Assembly (NCBI GenBank): GCA_031556525.1
Contig: JAVBSS010000070.1
Span: forward strand, 1-36,311
DNA: 36,311 bases
DNA from: JAVBSN01 sp031556525
GTDB taxonomy: Bacteria; Bacillota; Clostridia; Lachnospirales; Lachnospiraceae
Direction: 5' to 3'
Numbering within the stretch: the stretch's first letter is position 1; every line of letters begins with the position of its first letter. A program made the position numbers and the translations under genes. Under the pieces are notes generated by a model that saw only the letters and a list, made by a program, of their open reading frames with translations, was not told where the DNA came from and did no database searches. Positions 23,956 through 32,033 of the stretch are shown piece by piece.

Positions 23956-23980
23956 TTTATTACACAAGGAGGATTTACTC

Positions 23981-24697
23981 ATGGCTAACACTCAAAATAA
24001 CACTACTCAAAAACTATCCGTCGATGGTTTCACGCTAAAGATAATTGCAATTATAACAATGCTTATTGATCACACTGGGGCTGTACTATTTCCTAATATA
24101 ATAATACTTAGATTAATTGGTCGAATTGCATTCCCTATCTTTTGTTTTCTTATTGTTGAAGGATATTTCCACACTAAGAATCTCAAGAAATACTTAACAA
24201 GACTCTTTATATTTGCATTTATATCAGAAATTCCTTTTGATCTAGCTCTTATCAACCATGTTGGTGATTATAAAATAAGTTATTTATCAAACTTAAATGT
24301 ATTCTTTACTCTATTCTTAGGACTAATAGTAGTTACTATTGTAGATAAGATAATTCTCAATACTGATGAAAAACTTCTAATAAAGATACTTGGCACTTGC
24401 GGAATACTACTTTGTTTTATATTCTCTATTATCCTTGATACTGATTATAGCGCAGGGGGGCTATGCCTAATACTTATTCTATATCTTTTCAAAACTGAGC
24501 AACTCAAGAGATTTATATTCTCTGGTCTATGCTTATATTCTTTTTTCGGATTAGTTGAAATGACAGGTATGTTAGCCTTTTTACCAATAGGGTTTTACAA
24601 CGGAAAACGTGGACTTAAGGTTAAATACCTATTTTATATATTCTACCCACTTCATATAATAATATTAGCTATCATCCGCCTTTATTTTTCTAAATAG
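23981..24697 (+). CDS. TraX-family integral membrane protein
   Basis: 238 residues from ATG 23981 behind AAGGAGG. The N-terminal motif LKIIAIITMLIDHTGAVLFP followed by IGRIAFPIFCFLIVEGYFHT is characteristic of the TraX/acyltransferase-3-like family, and seven or so hydrophobic helices follow. In F-plasmids TraX acetylates pilin, but chromosomal TraX homologues are common in Firmicutes and their substrates are unknown; no conjugation gene is nearby. The conserved DHTG histidine would be the catalytic candidate. Monocistronic, divergent from divIVA and followed by a separate promoter. Confidence 0.85.
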   Translation: MANTQNNTTQKLSVDGFTLKIIAIITMLIDHTGAVLFPNIIILRLIGRIAFPIFCFLIVEGYFHTKNLKKYLTRLFIFAFISEIPFDLALINHVGDYKISYLSNLNVFFTLFLGLIVVTIVDKIILNTDEKLLIKILGTCGILLCFIFSIILDTDYSAGGLCLILILYLFKTEQLKRFIFSGLCLYSFFGLVEMTGMLAFLPIGFYNGKRGLKVKYLFYIFYPLHIIILAIIRLYFSK

Positions 24698-24747
24698 TTA
24701 ATATTATATTGCAATTATCTATTTTACATGAATACAACTAACAAACC

Positions 24748-24802
24748 TTGCTTTTTTAATGCTTATAAGTATAATAAAGGTAATGATAATAACCTTTATT
24801 AT
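24748..24802 (+). promoter_or_regulatory. Promoter with overlapping inverted repeat before the hybrid kinase
   Basis: TTGCTT (24748-24753), 16 bases, TATAAT (24770-24775). The -10 is embedded in the left arm of a perfect 11-bp inverted repeat ATAATAAAGGT / ACCTTTATTAT (24771-24802, ten-base centre). A repressor bound there would cover -10 and start site. Confidence 0.55.
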
Positions 24803-24834
24803 TATAAAACTTACGTGTTAGGAAAGGGACTTTT

Positions 24835-27552
24835 ATGCCTATTAGAAAAAAATTTATACTTTTGTTTTGTTTATTTTCAATTTTACCTTTATTAATATTA
24901 GGTATATTTAGTCTTTTTAATTCTGTATCTACTATAGAGAGATTACATACTGAGCGAATTAGCGAACTAGCTGAAACTTCTGCTTCTGCATTTACCGAAA
25001 TCGTTAATATTCATAAAAACGAACTGGAAATATTACATGCAAATACTCCAATTAATAACTTTATAGATTCATACTGTAACGCATCTGAAGAAGATTCAAC
25101 TTCATATAATGAGACTTATGTTACTGCAAAGAATTATATAGACGCATATGTTAGCACCTTGTCTGCCTTTAGAGATATGGTTATTCTTGATAAAAACGGT
25201 AAAGTTATTCTTGGATACAACCAAGAGACAGAAGGTATGATTTTATCGGAAACTGATTACTATACCGAAATAATTAATAGTGATGACCCTGATTACATAT
25301 TTACTAGTAAGGTACATGGTTCTTTACTTAACCCTAATGTTTACGAGGAAAAATGCATCGCCCTAAGCCATAGTATACGTGACAGTGCTGGTAACATTGA
25401 AGGTATACTCGTAATATACATTGGAATAGACTTTCTTGCTGGCTTTTCACACAGTATATCATTTGGTGAAACTGGTCTTGCTTTTGTTACTGATTCTGAT
25501 AATTATATATTATATCATTCTGAACCTATGTTTTATGATACATATACCAAAGCACCTAAGATTCAAGACCTGCTAAGTTCTTATAGAGATAATGAAATTT
25601 CTCAATCAGGATTAGTAGATGACTATATGGATGGTGAAAGACGTTTATATTATTACTATGTAATGGATGATATAGGAATGGTATTGTTTTTACGTCAAGA
25701 TTATAGTGAATTTGCAAGCGAAAGAAATTCTGTTATCCTTAATACCACCTTTGTTATTTTTGCAACATTAATTATAGCTATTACACTTAGCCTTAAGTTT
25801 TCTACAGAAATTACCAATCCTATTATAAAGCTTAAAACCGCCTTTTCCTCAGGCGCTGCTAAAGGAAAATATGTACGATGCGAACTACCAAATACAGATG
25901 AATTCGGAGATATGGCTGAAAGCTATAACGCCATGATTGAAACTCTTGAAAACCAATTTGAACGTGTTAAGCATGAGCGTATTATAAAAGAAGAGGCTGA
26001 AAACGCCAATGCCGCTAAGAGTGAATTCTTGGCAAGAATGAGCCATGAGATTCGTACTCCAATGAATGCAATTATCGGAATGACTTTAATCGCACAGAAC
26101 TCAGATAACATGGACAGGAAGAATGAATGTCTAAGAAAAATAGATACTGCATCAACCCATTTATTAGGTGTAATCAATGATATTCTTGATATGTCTAAGA
26201 TAGAGGCCAATAAATTTGAAATTGAAAATGCTGAATTTAATATCGAAGAAATGCTTATTAATACAACGAATATAATTGCTTTTCGTGCCGATGAGAAAGA
26301 GCATAATTTAATCGTAAACATCAGCCATGATATCCCTAGTATTATTTTTAGTGATGAACAAAGGTTATCTCAAGTTATAACCAATCTGCTTTCCAATGCA
26401 ATAAAATTTACCCCTGAGCAAGGTACTATCGTTTTAAATGTTGAAAAAGCTTCAATTGACGGGAAAAACTTAGAACTTAAAATTTCCGTGAGCGATAACG
26501 GAATAGGAATATCTAAAGATCAGCAAGAAAACTTATTTAATGCTTTTGAACAAGCTGATGGTGGCAAATCAAGAAAATACGGTGGCACAGGTCTTGGCCT
26601 TGCTATTTCTAAACAAATTGTTAACCTTATGGGTGGTGATATTTGGATAGATTCAGACCTAGGCGAAGGAACTACTATTACCTTTACTATAATGGCGGAA
26701 GCCGTAAGAGATTTAACTACTAACAATTATAGAAGGATTAAGCAAGAAAATCTTAGAATATTAACTGTAGATGATTCTGCTGCTACAAGGAACTATTTTA
26801 TTGATCTTATGGCTAAACTTAATCTACCTTGCGATGTTGCTTCTAGTGGAGATGTCGCACTTAAGATGATTGCAGATGCTAAGGATGATAATCCTTATAA
26901 TTTCTTTTTTATTGATTGGAAAATGCCTGATATGGATGGCATAGAACTTACTAGAACAATAAAGCAAGACACCTCCAGTCAATTAGTTGTTATTATGATT
27001 TCTGCATTCCGTTGGAATGATATAGAAAACAAAGCTCTCGAAGCTGGTGTAAATGGATTTGTTCCCAAACCACTATTTCCTTCTGAGATAGTAAATAGCA
27101 TATATAATTGTATTAATACACGAAATTTACTTAACCCTCAGAATTCAAATTATAAAAAGCATTTACCTAACTTTGAAAAATATTCTATATTACTTGTTGA
27201 AGATATTGAAATTAATTGTGAAATTGTAGCTGCTTTACTTGAAGATACCAAAATTAATATTTCATATGCCCAAAATGGACAGGAAGCAGTTGACATATTC
27301 AAAGATAATCCTTACAAATTTGATTTGATATTAATGGATATTCACATGCCTATTATGGATGGTTATGAAGCTTCTATGGCTATAAGGCATTTAGATATTG
27401 ATTCTGCAAAGACTATTCCGATTATAGCTATTACTGCAAATGTTTTTAAAGAAGATATTGATAAGTGTTTAGCAAATGGAATGAATGATCATTTAGCTAA
27501 ACCTATTTCTCCTGACCATATAATACAAAAATTAGAGAACTATTTAAACTAA
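24835..27552 (+). CDS. Hybrid sensor histidine kinase with two receiver domains
   Basis: 905 residues. A membrane helix at about 7-28, a ~260-residue extracellular sensor of dCache type, a second helix near 300-318, a HAMP region (~320-375), the dimerisation/phosphoacceptor segment FLARMSHEIRTPMNAIIG with His404, and an HATPase domain (N box NLLSNAIKFT, G boxes DNGIGIS and GGTGLGLAIS). Two receivers follow: REC1 with Asp694 (FFIDWKMPDMDG) and REC2 with Asp835 (LILMDIHMPIMDG). No HPt domain is present, so any onward phosphorelay needs a separate HPt or response regulator. Alone in its transcript, between its own promoter and a terminator. Ligand unknown. Confidence 0.93.
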   Translation: MPIRKKFILLFCLFSILPLLILGIFSLFNSVSTIERLHTERISELAETSASAFTEIVNIHKNELEILHANTPINNFIDSYCNASEEDSTSYNETYVTAKNYIDAYVSTLSAFRDMVILDKNGKVILGYNQETEGMILSETDYYTEIINSDDPDYIFTSKVHGSLLNPNVYEEKCIALSHSIRDSAGNIEGILVIYIGIDFLAGFSHSISFGETGLAFVTDSDNYILYHSEPMFYDTYTKAPKIQDLLSSYRDNEISQSGLVDDYMDGERRLYYYYVMDDIGMVLFLRQDYSEFASERNSVILNTTFVIFATLIIAITLSLKFSTEITNPIIKLKTAFSSGAAKGKYVRCELPNTDEFGDMAESYNAMIETLENQFERVKHERIIKEEAENANAAKSEFLARMSHEIRTPMNAIIGMTLIAQNSDNMDRKNECLRKIDTASTHLLGVINDILDMSKIEANKFEIENAEFNIEEMLINTTNIIAFRADEKEHNLIVNISHDIPSIIFSDEQRLSQVITNLLSNAIKFTPEQGTIVLNVEKASIDGKNLELKISVSDNGIGISKDQQENLFNAFEQADGGKSRKYGGTGLGLAISKQIVNLMGGDIWIDSDLGEGTTITFTIMAEAVRDLTTNNYRRIKQENLRILTVDDSAATRNYFIDLMAKLNLPCDVASSGDVALKMIADAKDDNPYNFFFIDWKMPDMDGIELTRTIKQDTSSQLVVIMISAFRWNDIENKALEAGVNGFVPKPLFPSEIVNSIYNCINTRNLLNPQNSNYKKHLPNFEKYSILLVEDIEINCEIVAALLEDTKINISYAQNGQEAVDIFKDNPYKFDLILMDIHMPIMDGYEASMAIRHLDIDSAKTIPIIAITANVFKEDIDKCLANGMNDHLAKPISPDHIIQKLENYLN

Positions 27553-27565
27553 ATCTATTAAATTT

Positions 27566-27592
27566 AAAGAGCAGGTTAACTGCTCTTTTATA
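27566..27592 (+). terminator. Rho-independent terminator of the hybrid kinase
   Basis: AAAGAGCAG / CTGCTCTTT with a five-base loop, followed by TTTTAT. It starts 13 bases after the stop codon. Confidence 0.9.
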
Positions 27593-27633
27593 TTGAGTTT
27601 TCTTAAGAATTTATTATATTAAATATTGGATTA

Positions 27634-27662
27634 TTGTTACTATTCTATCTATATGTTAATAT
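27634..27662 (+). promoter_or_regulatory. Candidate sigma-A promoter of the two-component pair
   Basis: TTGTTA (27634-27639), 17 bases, TAATAT (27657-27662), 33 bases before the response-regulator ATG. Confidence 0.45.
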
Positions 27663-27695
27663 AAAATAAACAAACCAATGATAACGGAGGGTATT

Positions 27696-28397
27696 ATGAA
27701 CGAAAATATTTTAGTAGTCGATGACGAACAACCTTTAGCTAACCTTATAGAAGTATATCTAACTAACGAGGGCTACAACGTATTCAAATGCTACAACGGA
27801 ACAGATGCTTTAGATACATTGTCTGAAAAGAAAATTGATCTTGCTATTTTAGATGTAATGCTCCCTGATATGGATGGTTTTTCTATTTGCGGCGAGATAA
27901 GAAAGCATTACACTTTCCCTGTTATAATGTTAACTGCTAAGACTTCTGATATGGACAAAATAGCTGGTCTTACAATAGGTGCTGACGACTATATGACAAA
28001 GCCTTTTAATTCTCTAGAATTAGTGGCTAGAGTTAAAGCTCAACTTAGACGTTTCACTAGATATAACGACAGCCCATCATCTAAACACGATGATTCTGAA
28101 CGCATAGATTTTAACGGTCTTGTAATTGACAAGGTTACACATGAATGTTTCTTGTACGACAATCCGTTAACTCTTACACCAATAGAATTTGATATTCTAT
28201 GGCTATTAGCTTCTAACAGGGGTAAAGTTATTTCTTCTGAAGAATTATTCGAGAATATTTGGGGTGAGAAATTCTTAGATTCTAATAATACAGTTATGGT
28301 TCACATTAGACGTATTCGCGAGAAGATGAACGAGCCTTCAAGAAACCCTAAGTTTATCAAAACTGTCTGGGGGGTAGGCTATAAAATTGAAAAATAA
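27696..28397 (+). CDS. OmpR/VanR-family response regulator
   Basis: 233 residues from ATG 27696 (MNENILVVDDEQPLANLIEV), four bases after CGGAGGG; six upstream codons in frame are rejected. Receiver with the acidic pair DDE, phosphoacceptor Asp53 in AILDVMLPDMDGF, Thr/Lys switch residues (LTAKTSD, MTKPF), then an OmpR-type winged helix (LTLTPIEFDILWLLASNRGK to MVHIRRIREKM and TVWGVGYKIE). Closest in feel to VanR-type regulators. It overlaps the kinase start by 11 bases, a coupled pair. No vanHAX or other resistance genes are nearby. Confidence 0.94.
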   Translation: MNENILVVDDEQPLANLIEVYLTNEGYNVFKCYNGTDALDTLSEKKIDLAILDVMLPDMDGFSICGEIRKHYTFPVIMLTAKTSDMDKIAGLTIGADDYMTKPFNSLELVARVKAQLRRFTRYNDSPSSKHDDSERIDFNGLVIDKVTHECFLYDNPLTLTPIEFDILWLLASNRGKVISSEELFENIWGEKFLDSNNTVMVHIRRIREKMNEPSRNPKFIKTVWGVGYKIEK

Positions 28398-29490
28398 ATA
28401 TTCTTATTTCATACTTAAGATAACCCTAAAGATGCTAATAGGTGTATTAATAGCCGCAGTAATAGTATTATCTGCCTTATATCTACACTCAACTGTATTT
28501 GCGTGGGATCTGGCAATGTTTCTTAAAGATATAGGCGTCTATACTGCCTTTATAAACAACAAAACTTTGCTTATATGCTTATTATTTAGTTTAATTGTAA
28601 TTATATCCTTCTTCATTATTATTTTAAAATTCTCAAAGCATTTACAAAGCATTAATAATGCTGTTGAGAAGATTTTTTTGGAGGATACAAATAGAATAGT
28701 TTTACCTGATGAATTAATAGAGATTGAAGATCAACTTAATTCTATTAACAAGAAGATTAGAGAAAAGACTCTAGAAGCCAAGGAGAGCGAGCAAGGAAAA
28801 AATGATTTAATTGTATATCTTGCCCATGATCTTAAAACGCCTCTAGCATCAGTAATAGGATACTTAAATCTTCTATCGGAAGCTCCTGATTTACCAACTG
28901 AAACTAGAGCTGAATATGTAAATATAACTCTTGATCGAGCTATTCGTTTAGAAAACCTAATTAATGAATTATTTGATATTACCAAATTTAATCTTCACGA
29001 CATAGAATTAGAATTATTCCAGTTAAATGTTTCTATGATGCTTAGACAATTAATAGATGAATTCTATCCCTTATTAGGTGAAAAGAGCCTTACATTAGTT
29101 GATACTATTGATTCTAACCTTTTTGCAAATGGTGATAGTGACAAATTAGCTAGGGTGTTCGATAACTTATTTAAAAATGCTGTCATTTATAGCGAGCCTA
29201 ATACTACTTTAACTATTTCCGCAACAAGTTCAGAAGATGACAAAGATATTGTAATAAGTTTTAACAATCAAGGAAATCCTATTCCTCCAGATAAGCTTAA
29301 TATCATTTTCGAGAAGTTCTACCGCGTTGATTCATCTCGTTCCTCTCAAACAGGAGGTTCAGGTCTAGGATTGGCTGTAGCCAAAGAAATCATTAAGTTA
29401 CATAACGGTAAAATTGTTGCTACTAGCGACAACATCTCCACTACCTTTACCGTTAATCTACCAAAAGTTATACAACAAGACACAAATTAA
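28387..29490 (+). CDS. VanS-like sensor histidine kinase
   Basis: 367 residues starting at TTG inside the end of the regulator gene. Two membrane helices (about 11-31 and 59-80) enclose a short ~25-residue outer loop, so the signal is probably sensed at or in the membrane. A HAMP-like linker leads to the H box DLIVYLAHDLKTPLASVIGY with His147, then N box DNLFKNAVIYS and G boxes NQGNPIPPDK and GGSGLGLAVAKEI. The H-box wording is typical of VanS/VanSB-type kinases. Partner of the preceding regulator by overlap. Ends directly before a bidirectional terminator. Confidence 0.93.
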   Translation: MKNKYSYFILKITLKMLIGVLIAAVIVLSALYLHSTVFAWDLAMFLKDIGVYTAFINNKTLLICLLFSLIVIISFFIIILKFSKHLQSINNAVEKIFLEDTNRIVLPDELIEIEDQLNSINKKIREKTLEAKESEQGKNDLIVYLAHDLKTPLASVIGYLNLLSEAPDLPTETRAEYVNITLDRAIRLENLINELFDITKFNLHDIELELFQLNVSMMLRQLIDEFYPLLGEKSLTLVDTIDSNLFANGDSDKLARVFDNLFKNAVIYSEPNTTLTISATSSEDDKDIVISFNNQGNPIPPDKLNIIFEKFYRVDSSRSSQTGGSGLGLAVAKEIIKLHNGKIVATSDNISTTFTVNLPKVIQQDTN

Positions 29491-29516
29491 AAAGGATGCA
29501 ACCGCATCCTTTTTCT
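29489..29516. terminator. Bidirectional terminator between kinase and HIT gene
   Basis: AAAAAGGATGC / GCATCCTTTTT with a four-base loop. T tracts follow on both strands, and the two flanking genes converge on it. Confidence 0.93.
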
Positions 29517-29536
29517 GTAACCTATATTATATAGTC

Positions 29537-29953
29537 TTATATTCTCTTTCTTAATGCTTTTCCAAGCGCTTTTAATTCTTCCCCATCTGAATCTTTTGGA
29601 TTCCAACTAATATTAACATCATCATCTGTATATCTCGGAATGAAATGCATATGAAAATGATTAACTGTCTGTCCCGCTGCCTCTCCGTTATTTTGAAGTA
29701 CATTCATTCCATCACACTTAAGTTCATCTCTCATAGCTCTTGCTAGTGCTGTTCCTAGCGCAAATATCTTGCTTGCAGTATCTGCATCCATATCATAGAT
29801 GCTATCATAATGATCCTTAGTAATAATTAATGCATGTCCTTTTGACGCTGGAGCTATATCTAAAATCACTCTTAGGTCACTGTTTTCGTATATTGTAGCA
29901 GATGGAATATCTCCATTAGCTATCTTACAAAATATACAATCGTCTCTTTTCAT
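29537..29953 (-). CDS. HIT-family nucleotide hydrolase
   Basis: 138 residues. The catalytic triad motif is HFHMHFIPR (His99, 101, 103), with the N-terminal DCIFCKIANGDIPSATIYEN typical of Hint/PKCI-type HIT proteins, including the zinc-type Cys6/Cys9. Such enzymes cleave nucleoside phosphoramidates or related mononucleotides. AAGGAGGAG precedes ATG. It has its own promoter right behind the fliS-like stop and is convergent with the VanS-like gene. A housekeeping gene with no obvious tie to motility. Confidence 0.95.
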   Translation of the reverse strand: MKRDDCIFCKIANGDIPSATIYENSDLRVILDIAPASKGHALIITKDHYDSIYDMDADTASKIFALGTALARAMRDELKCDGMNVLQNNGEAAGQTVNHFHMHFIPRYTDDDVNISWNPKDSDGEELKALGKALRKRI

Positions 29954-29968
29954 AATAGACTCCTCCTT

Positions 29969-30012
29969 GGTTATACCTCATACAGTATAACCTAAAACAT
30001 TAGAAATTTCAA
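29969..30012 (-). promoter_or_regulatory. Sigma-A promoter of the HIT gene with overlapping inverted repeat
   Basis: Minus strand TTGAAA (30012-30007), 17 bases, TATACT (29989-29984). The -10 overlaps the inverted repeat GGTTATAC / GTATAACC (29992-29985 and 29976-29969, eight-base centre), which ends just before the ribosome site. Confidence 0.7.
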
Positions 30013-30015
30013 TTC

Positions 30016-30495
30016 TTATGCCTTATACCCTCTATTTGTACTTAACATAGGATCCAAACTATCATTTAAATGACCCTTTCCATATGTAAGCCCAGAGTAT
30101 ACTTGATGAGTATTTTCCATTAAGGAGTTACTATCATCTTGCTTAGATAATTCTTCAAAAGCTTTCTTCAAAATATTAACAATATCAATCATTCTATCTA
30201 ATTCACTAATATCCTTCTTAATACGTGATTCTATTAGCATTTTATTTATGTATACATAGATAGTCATAACATCTCTACTTACATCATCGATTACGTCTAG
30301 CATATTAATCAATTCACTTTGTACTTTTCTTGCTCTCTCTAATTTGTCTTCAAAGTCATCTACATCTTCTTGATTATAACTATCTATTGCTTCTCTAATA
30401 AAATCCACTAACATATCTTGACCTATCACTACTAGCGCAGATACATTTGCTTGTGTGATTCTAAATGTATACTCATTAATCTTATCTTTAATCAT
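30016..30495 (-). CDS. fliS: FliS-like flagellin chaperone, second copy
   Basis: 159 residues, 33 longer than the FliS at 978-1358. The N-terminal pattern FRITQANVSALVVIGQDMLV with DFIREAIDSY fits the FliS helix 1 (xAsPxxLxxMLxDxxIxxIxxA), and the four-helix spacing continues through MTIYVYINKMLIESRIKKDI. The C-terminal ~35 residues (from DDSNSLMENTHQ on) are an extension with no helix pattern. It follows the second flagellin by 39 bases, so it is most likely dedicated to that subunit. RBS AAAGGATAGGG before ATG. Confidence 0.78.
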   Translation of the reverse strand: MIKDKINEYTFRITQANVSALVVIGQDMLVDFIREAIDSYNQEDVDDFEDKLERARKVQSELINMLDVIDDVSRDVMTIYVYINKMLIESRIKKDISELDRMIDIVNILKKAFEELSKQDDSNSLMENTHQVYSGLTYGKGHLNDSLDPMLSTNRGYKA

Positions 30496-30534
30496 AATTC
30501 ACCCTATCCTTTCGCCTACACACCCTTATTATAG

Positions 30535-31959
30535 CTATTGAAGTAATTGTAATAAGCTCTCAGGTCTTGCATTTGCCTTTGAAAGCATCTCTATAGAGGC
30601 TTGTGATAATACATTATATTGAGTATATGTTGCCATCTCCTCTGCCATATCTGTATCTGTTATTCTAGATATAGCACTAGTTAGGTTCTCTTCTGTTATG
30701 TCTAGATTCTCCATTGTGTGCTCTAGTCTATTCTGATACGCACCTATTTTTGAACGAATCTCTGATGTTTTCTTCACTGCTGCATCAAGTAAATCTATAG
30801 CTTTTGATGCTAATTCATGAGTGCTAATATTTACTCTATCTATTCCTAATGTCTCCGATGTTATCTTTGGTAAAGTTACATTTAAGGTCTGACCTTCATC
30901 TGCTCCTATTTGAAGAACCAATGCACCTGCGCTAAGAACTGTAAGTTCTGCCTGTACTCCTGTAGTTACTTTATCAGGATCTATATTAACCTTCATCTCA
31001 AAGCCATCTCTGTCTTTGATGATTATAGTATTTCCACTAGATGTTATGGTTGCTGTATCTGCATATTCTGTACTAGTATCAATTGATACCACTGCATCTG
31101 TACCAGTAGTACTTACTGGACTAAGTCCCATCATTGAACTTAATGCTGTATTACTACATGTTAACTCTATTCGCTCTGCTGTTCCTGCATATTTACTCTT
31201 TACAGACAAAGATGTTGCTTGATTGATAGTTGTACTTGTAGCACCACCATCATTAGTTGCATATAGTTCTAGATCTATCTTGTCAAATGCATCCCTTAAT
31301 CTCTCAAATGCTTCTTCAACAGTATCTCCTACTTCTATTGATACAGTTACTCCATTAATAGTATATGTGCCCTCTTGACCTGCCATAATCTTAGTAGTGC
31401 TAACTCCTGCCATAGTTCCGCCATTATATGATGCCTGCGTACCTACGCTAGTAACTTCCATTCCGTATTTTCCATTAGCAACACCATCTGTTATAGATAA
31501 TACAGATAGACCCTTATCATCTGAATAACATCTTCTATCCGACTCACCATTTAATAGACTTCTTCCATTAAATTGAGTATTCTTAGATATCTGATCTATC
31601 TCGTTTTGTAATTCTACTATCTCGTTATTAATTGATGTAATATCATCATCACCATAAGTCTCATTAGCTGCTTGAACTGTAAGTTCTCTAATACGTTTTA
31701 ATATACTCTGAATCTCATCAATTGCACCTTCTGCAGTCTGAACTAACGAAACTCCATCTCCTGCATTATTATTAGCTCTTGATAATCCTCTTATCTGAGT
31801 CTGCATCTTCTGAGATATTGCCATACCAGCGGCATCGTCTGAAGCTTTATTTATCTTATATCCTGATGATAATTTTGAAATAGAAGTTGATAGATTACCT
31901 TCTACTTTCTTTAAGTGATTATTTGCATTAAGTGCCAAAGCGTTGTGATTTATTCTCAT
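30535..31959 (-). CDS. Second flagellin
   Basis: 474 residues from ATG 31959 (MRINHNALALNANNHLKKVE), eight bases after GGAG; a GTG nine bases earlier is rejected. N-terminal D0/D1 (SISKLSSGYKINKASDDAAG, QIRGLSRANNNAGDGVSLVQ) and C-terminal D1/D0 (VKKTSEIRSKIGAYQNRLEH, NVLSQASIEMLSKANARPES) are intact. The middle (~160-370) is a Thr/Ser/Gly beta domain. Unusual for a flagellin are two cysteines (one in SDRRCYSDD) and AUA-rich codons without the expression bias of the left-edge flagellin, so it is probably a minor or conditional subunit. Encoded between the DUF6240-like gene and fliS2, likely one transcript. Confidence 0.94.
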   Translation of the reverse strand: MRINHNALALNANNHLKKVEGNLSTSISKLSSGYKINKASDDAAGMAISQKMQTQIRGLSRANNNAGDGVSLVQTAEGAIDEIQSILKRIRELTVQAANETYGDDDITSINNEIVELQNEIDQISKNTQFNGRSLLNGESDRRCYSDDKGLSVLSITDGVANGKYGMEVTSVGTQASYNGGTMAGVSTTKIMAGQEGTYTINGVTVSIEVGDTVEEAFERLRDAFDKIDLELYATNDGGATSTTINQATSLSVKSKYAGTAERIELTCSNTALSSMMGLSPVSTTGTDAVVSIDTSTEYADTATITSSGNTIIIKDRDGFEMKVNIDPDKVTTGVQAELTVLSAGALVLQIGADEGQTLNVTLPKITSETLGIDRVNISTHELASKAIDLLDAAVKKTSEIRSKIGAYQNRLEHTMENLDITEENLTSAISRITDTDMAEEMATYTQYNVLSQASIEMLSKANARPESLLQLLQ

Positions 31960-32033
31960 GTGTTTCACTCCATTCTATAATATATAAGGTCAAATTCTGC
32001 CATAATAAATGTCTACTAATACTTCTCATTGTA

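Noticed and set aside
23981..24697. TraX as a sign of a conjugative element
   Set aside because: No relaxase, coupling protein, pilus or integrase genes, no attachment repeats, and no change in base composition.
27696..29490. VanRS-like pair as part of a vancomycin-resistance locus
   Set aside because: No vanH, ligase, vanX, vanY or vanZ is nearby; VanRS-type kinases are widespread in Firmicutes for other signals.
31960..32033. Separate promoter for the second flagellin
   Set aside because: The 74-base gap has no convincing sigma-28 or sigma-A element and no terminator; co-transcription with the upstream DUF6240-like gene is simpler.
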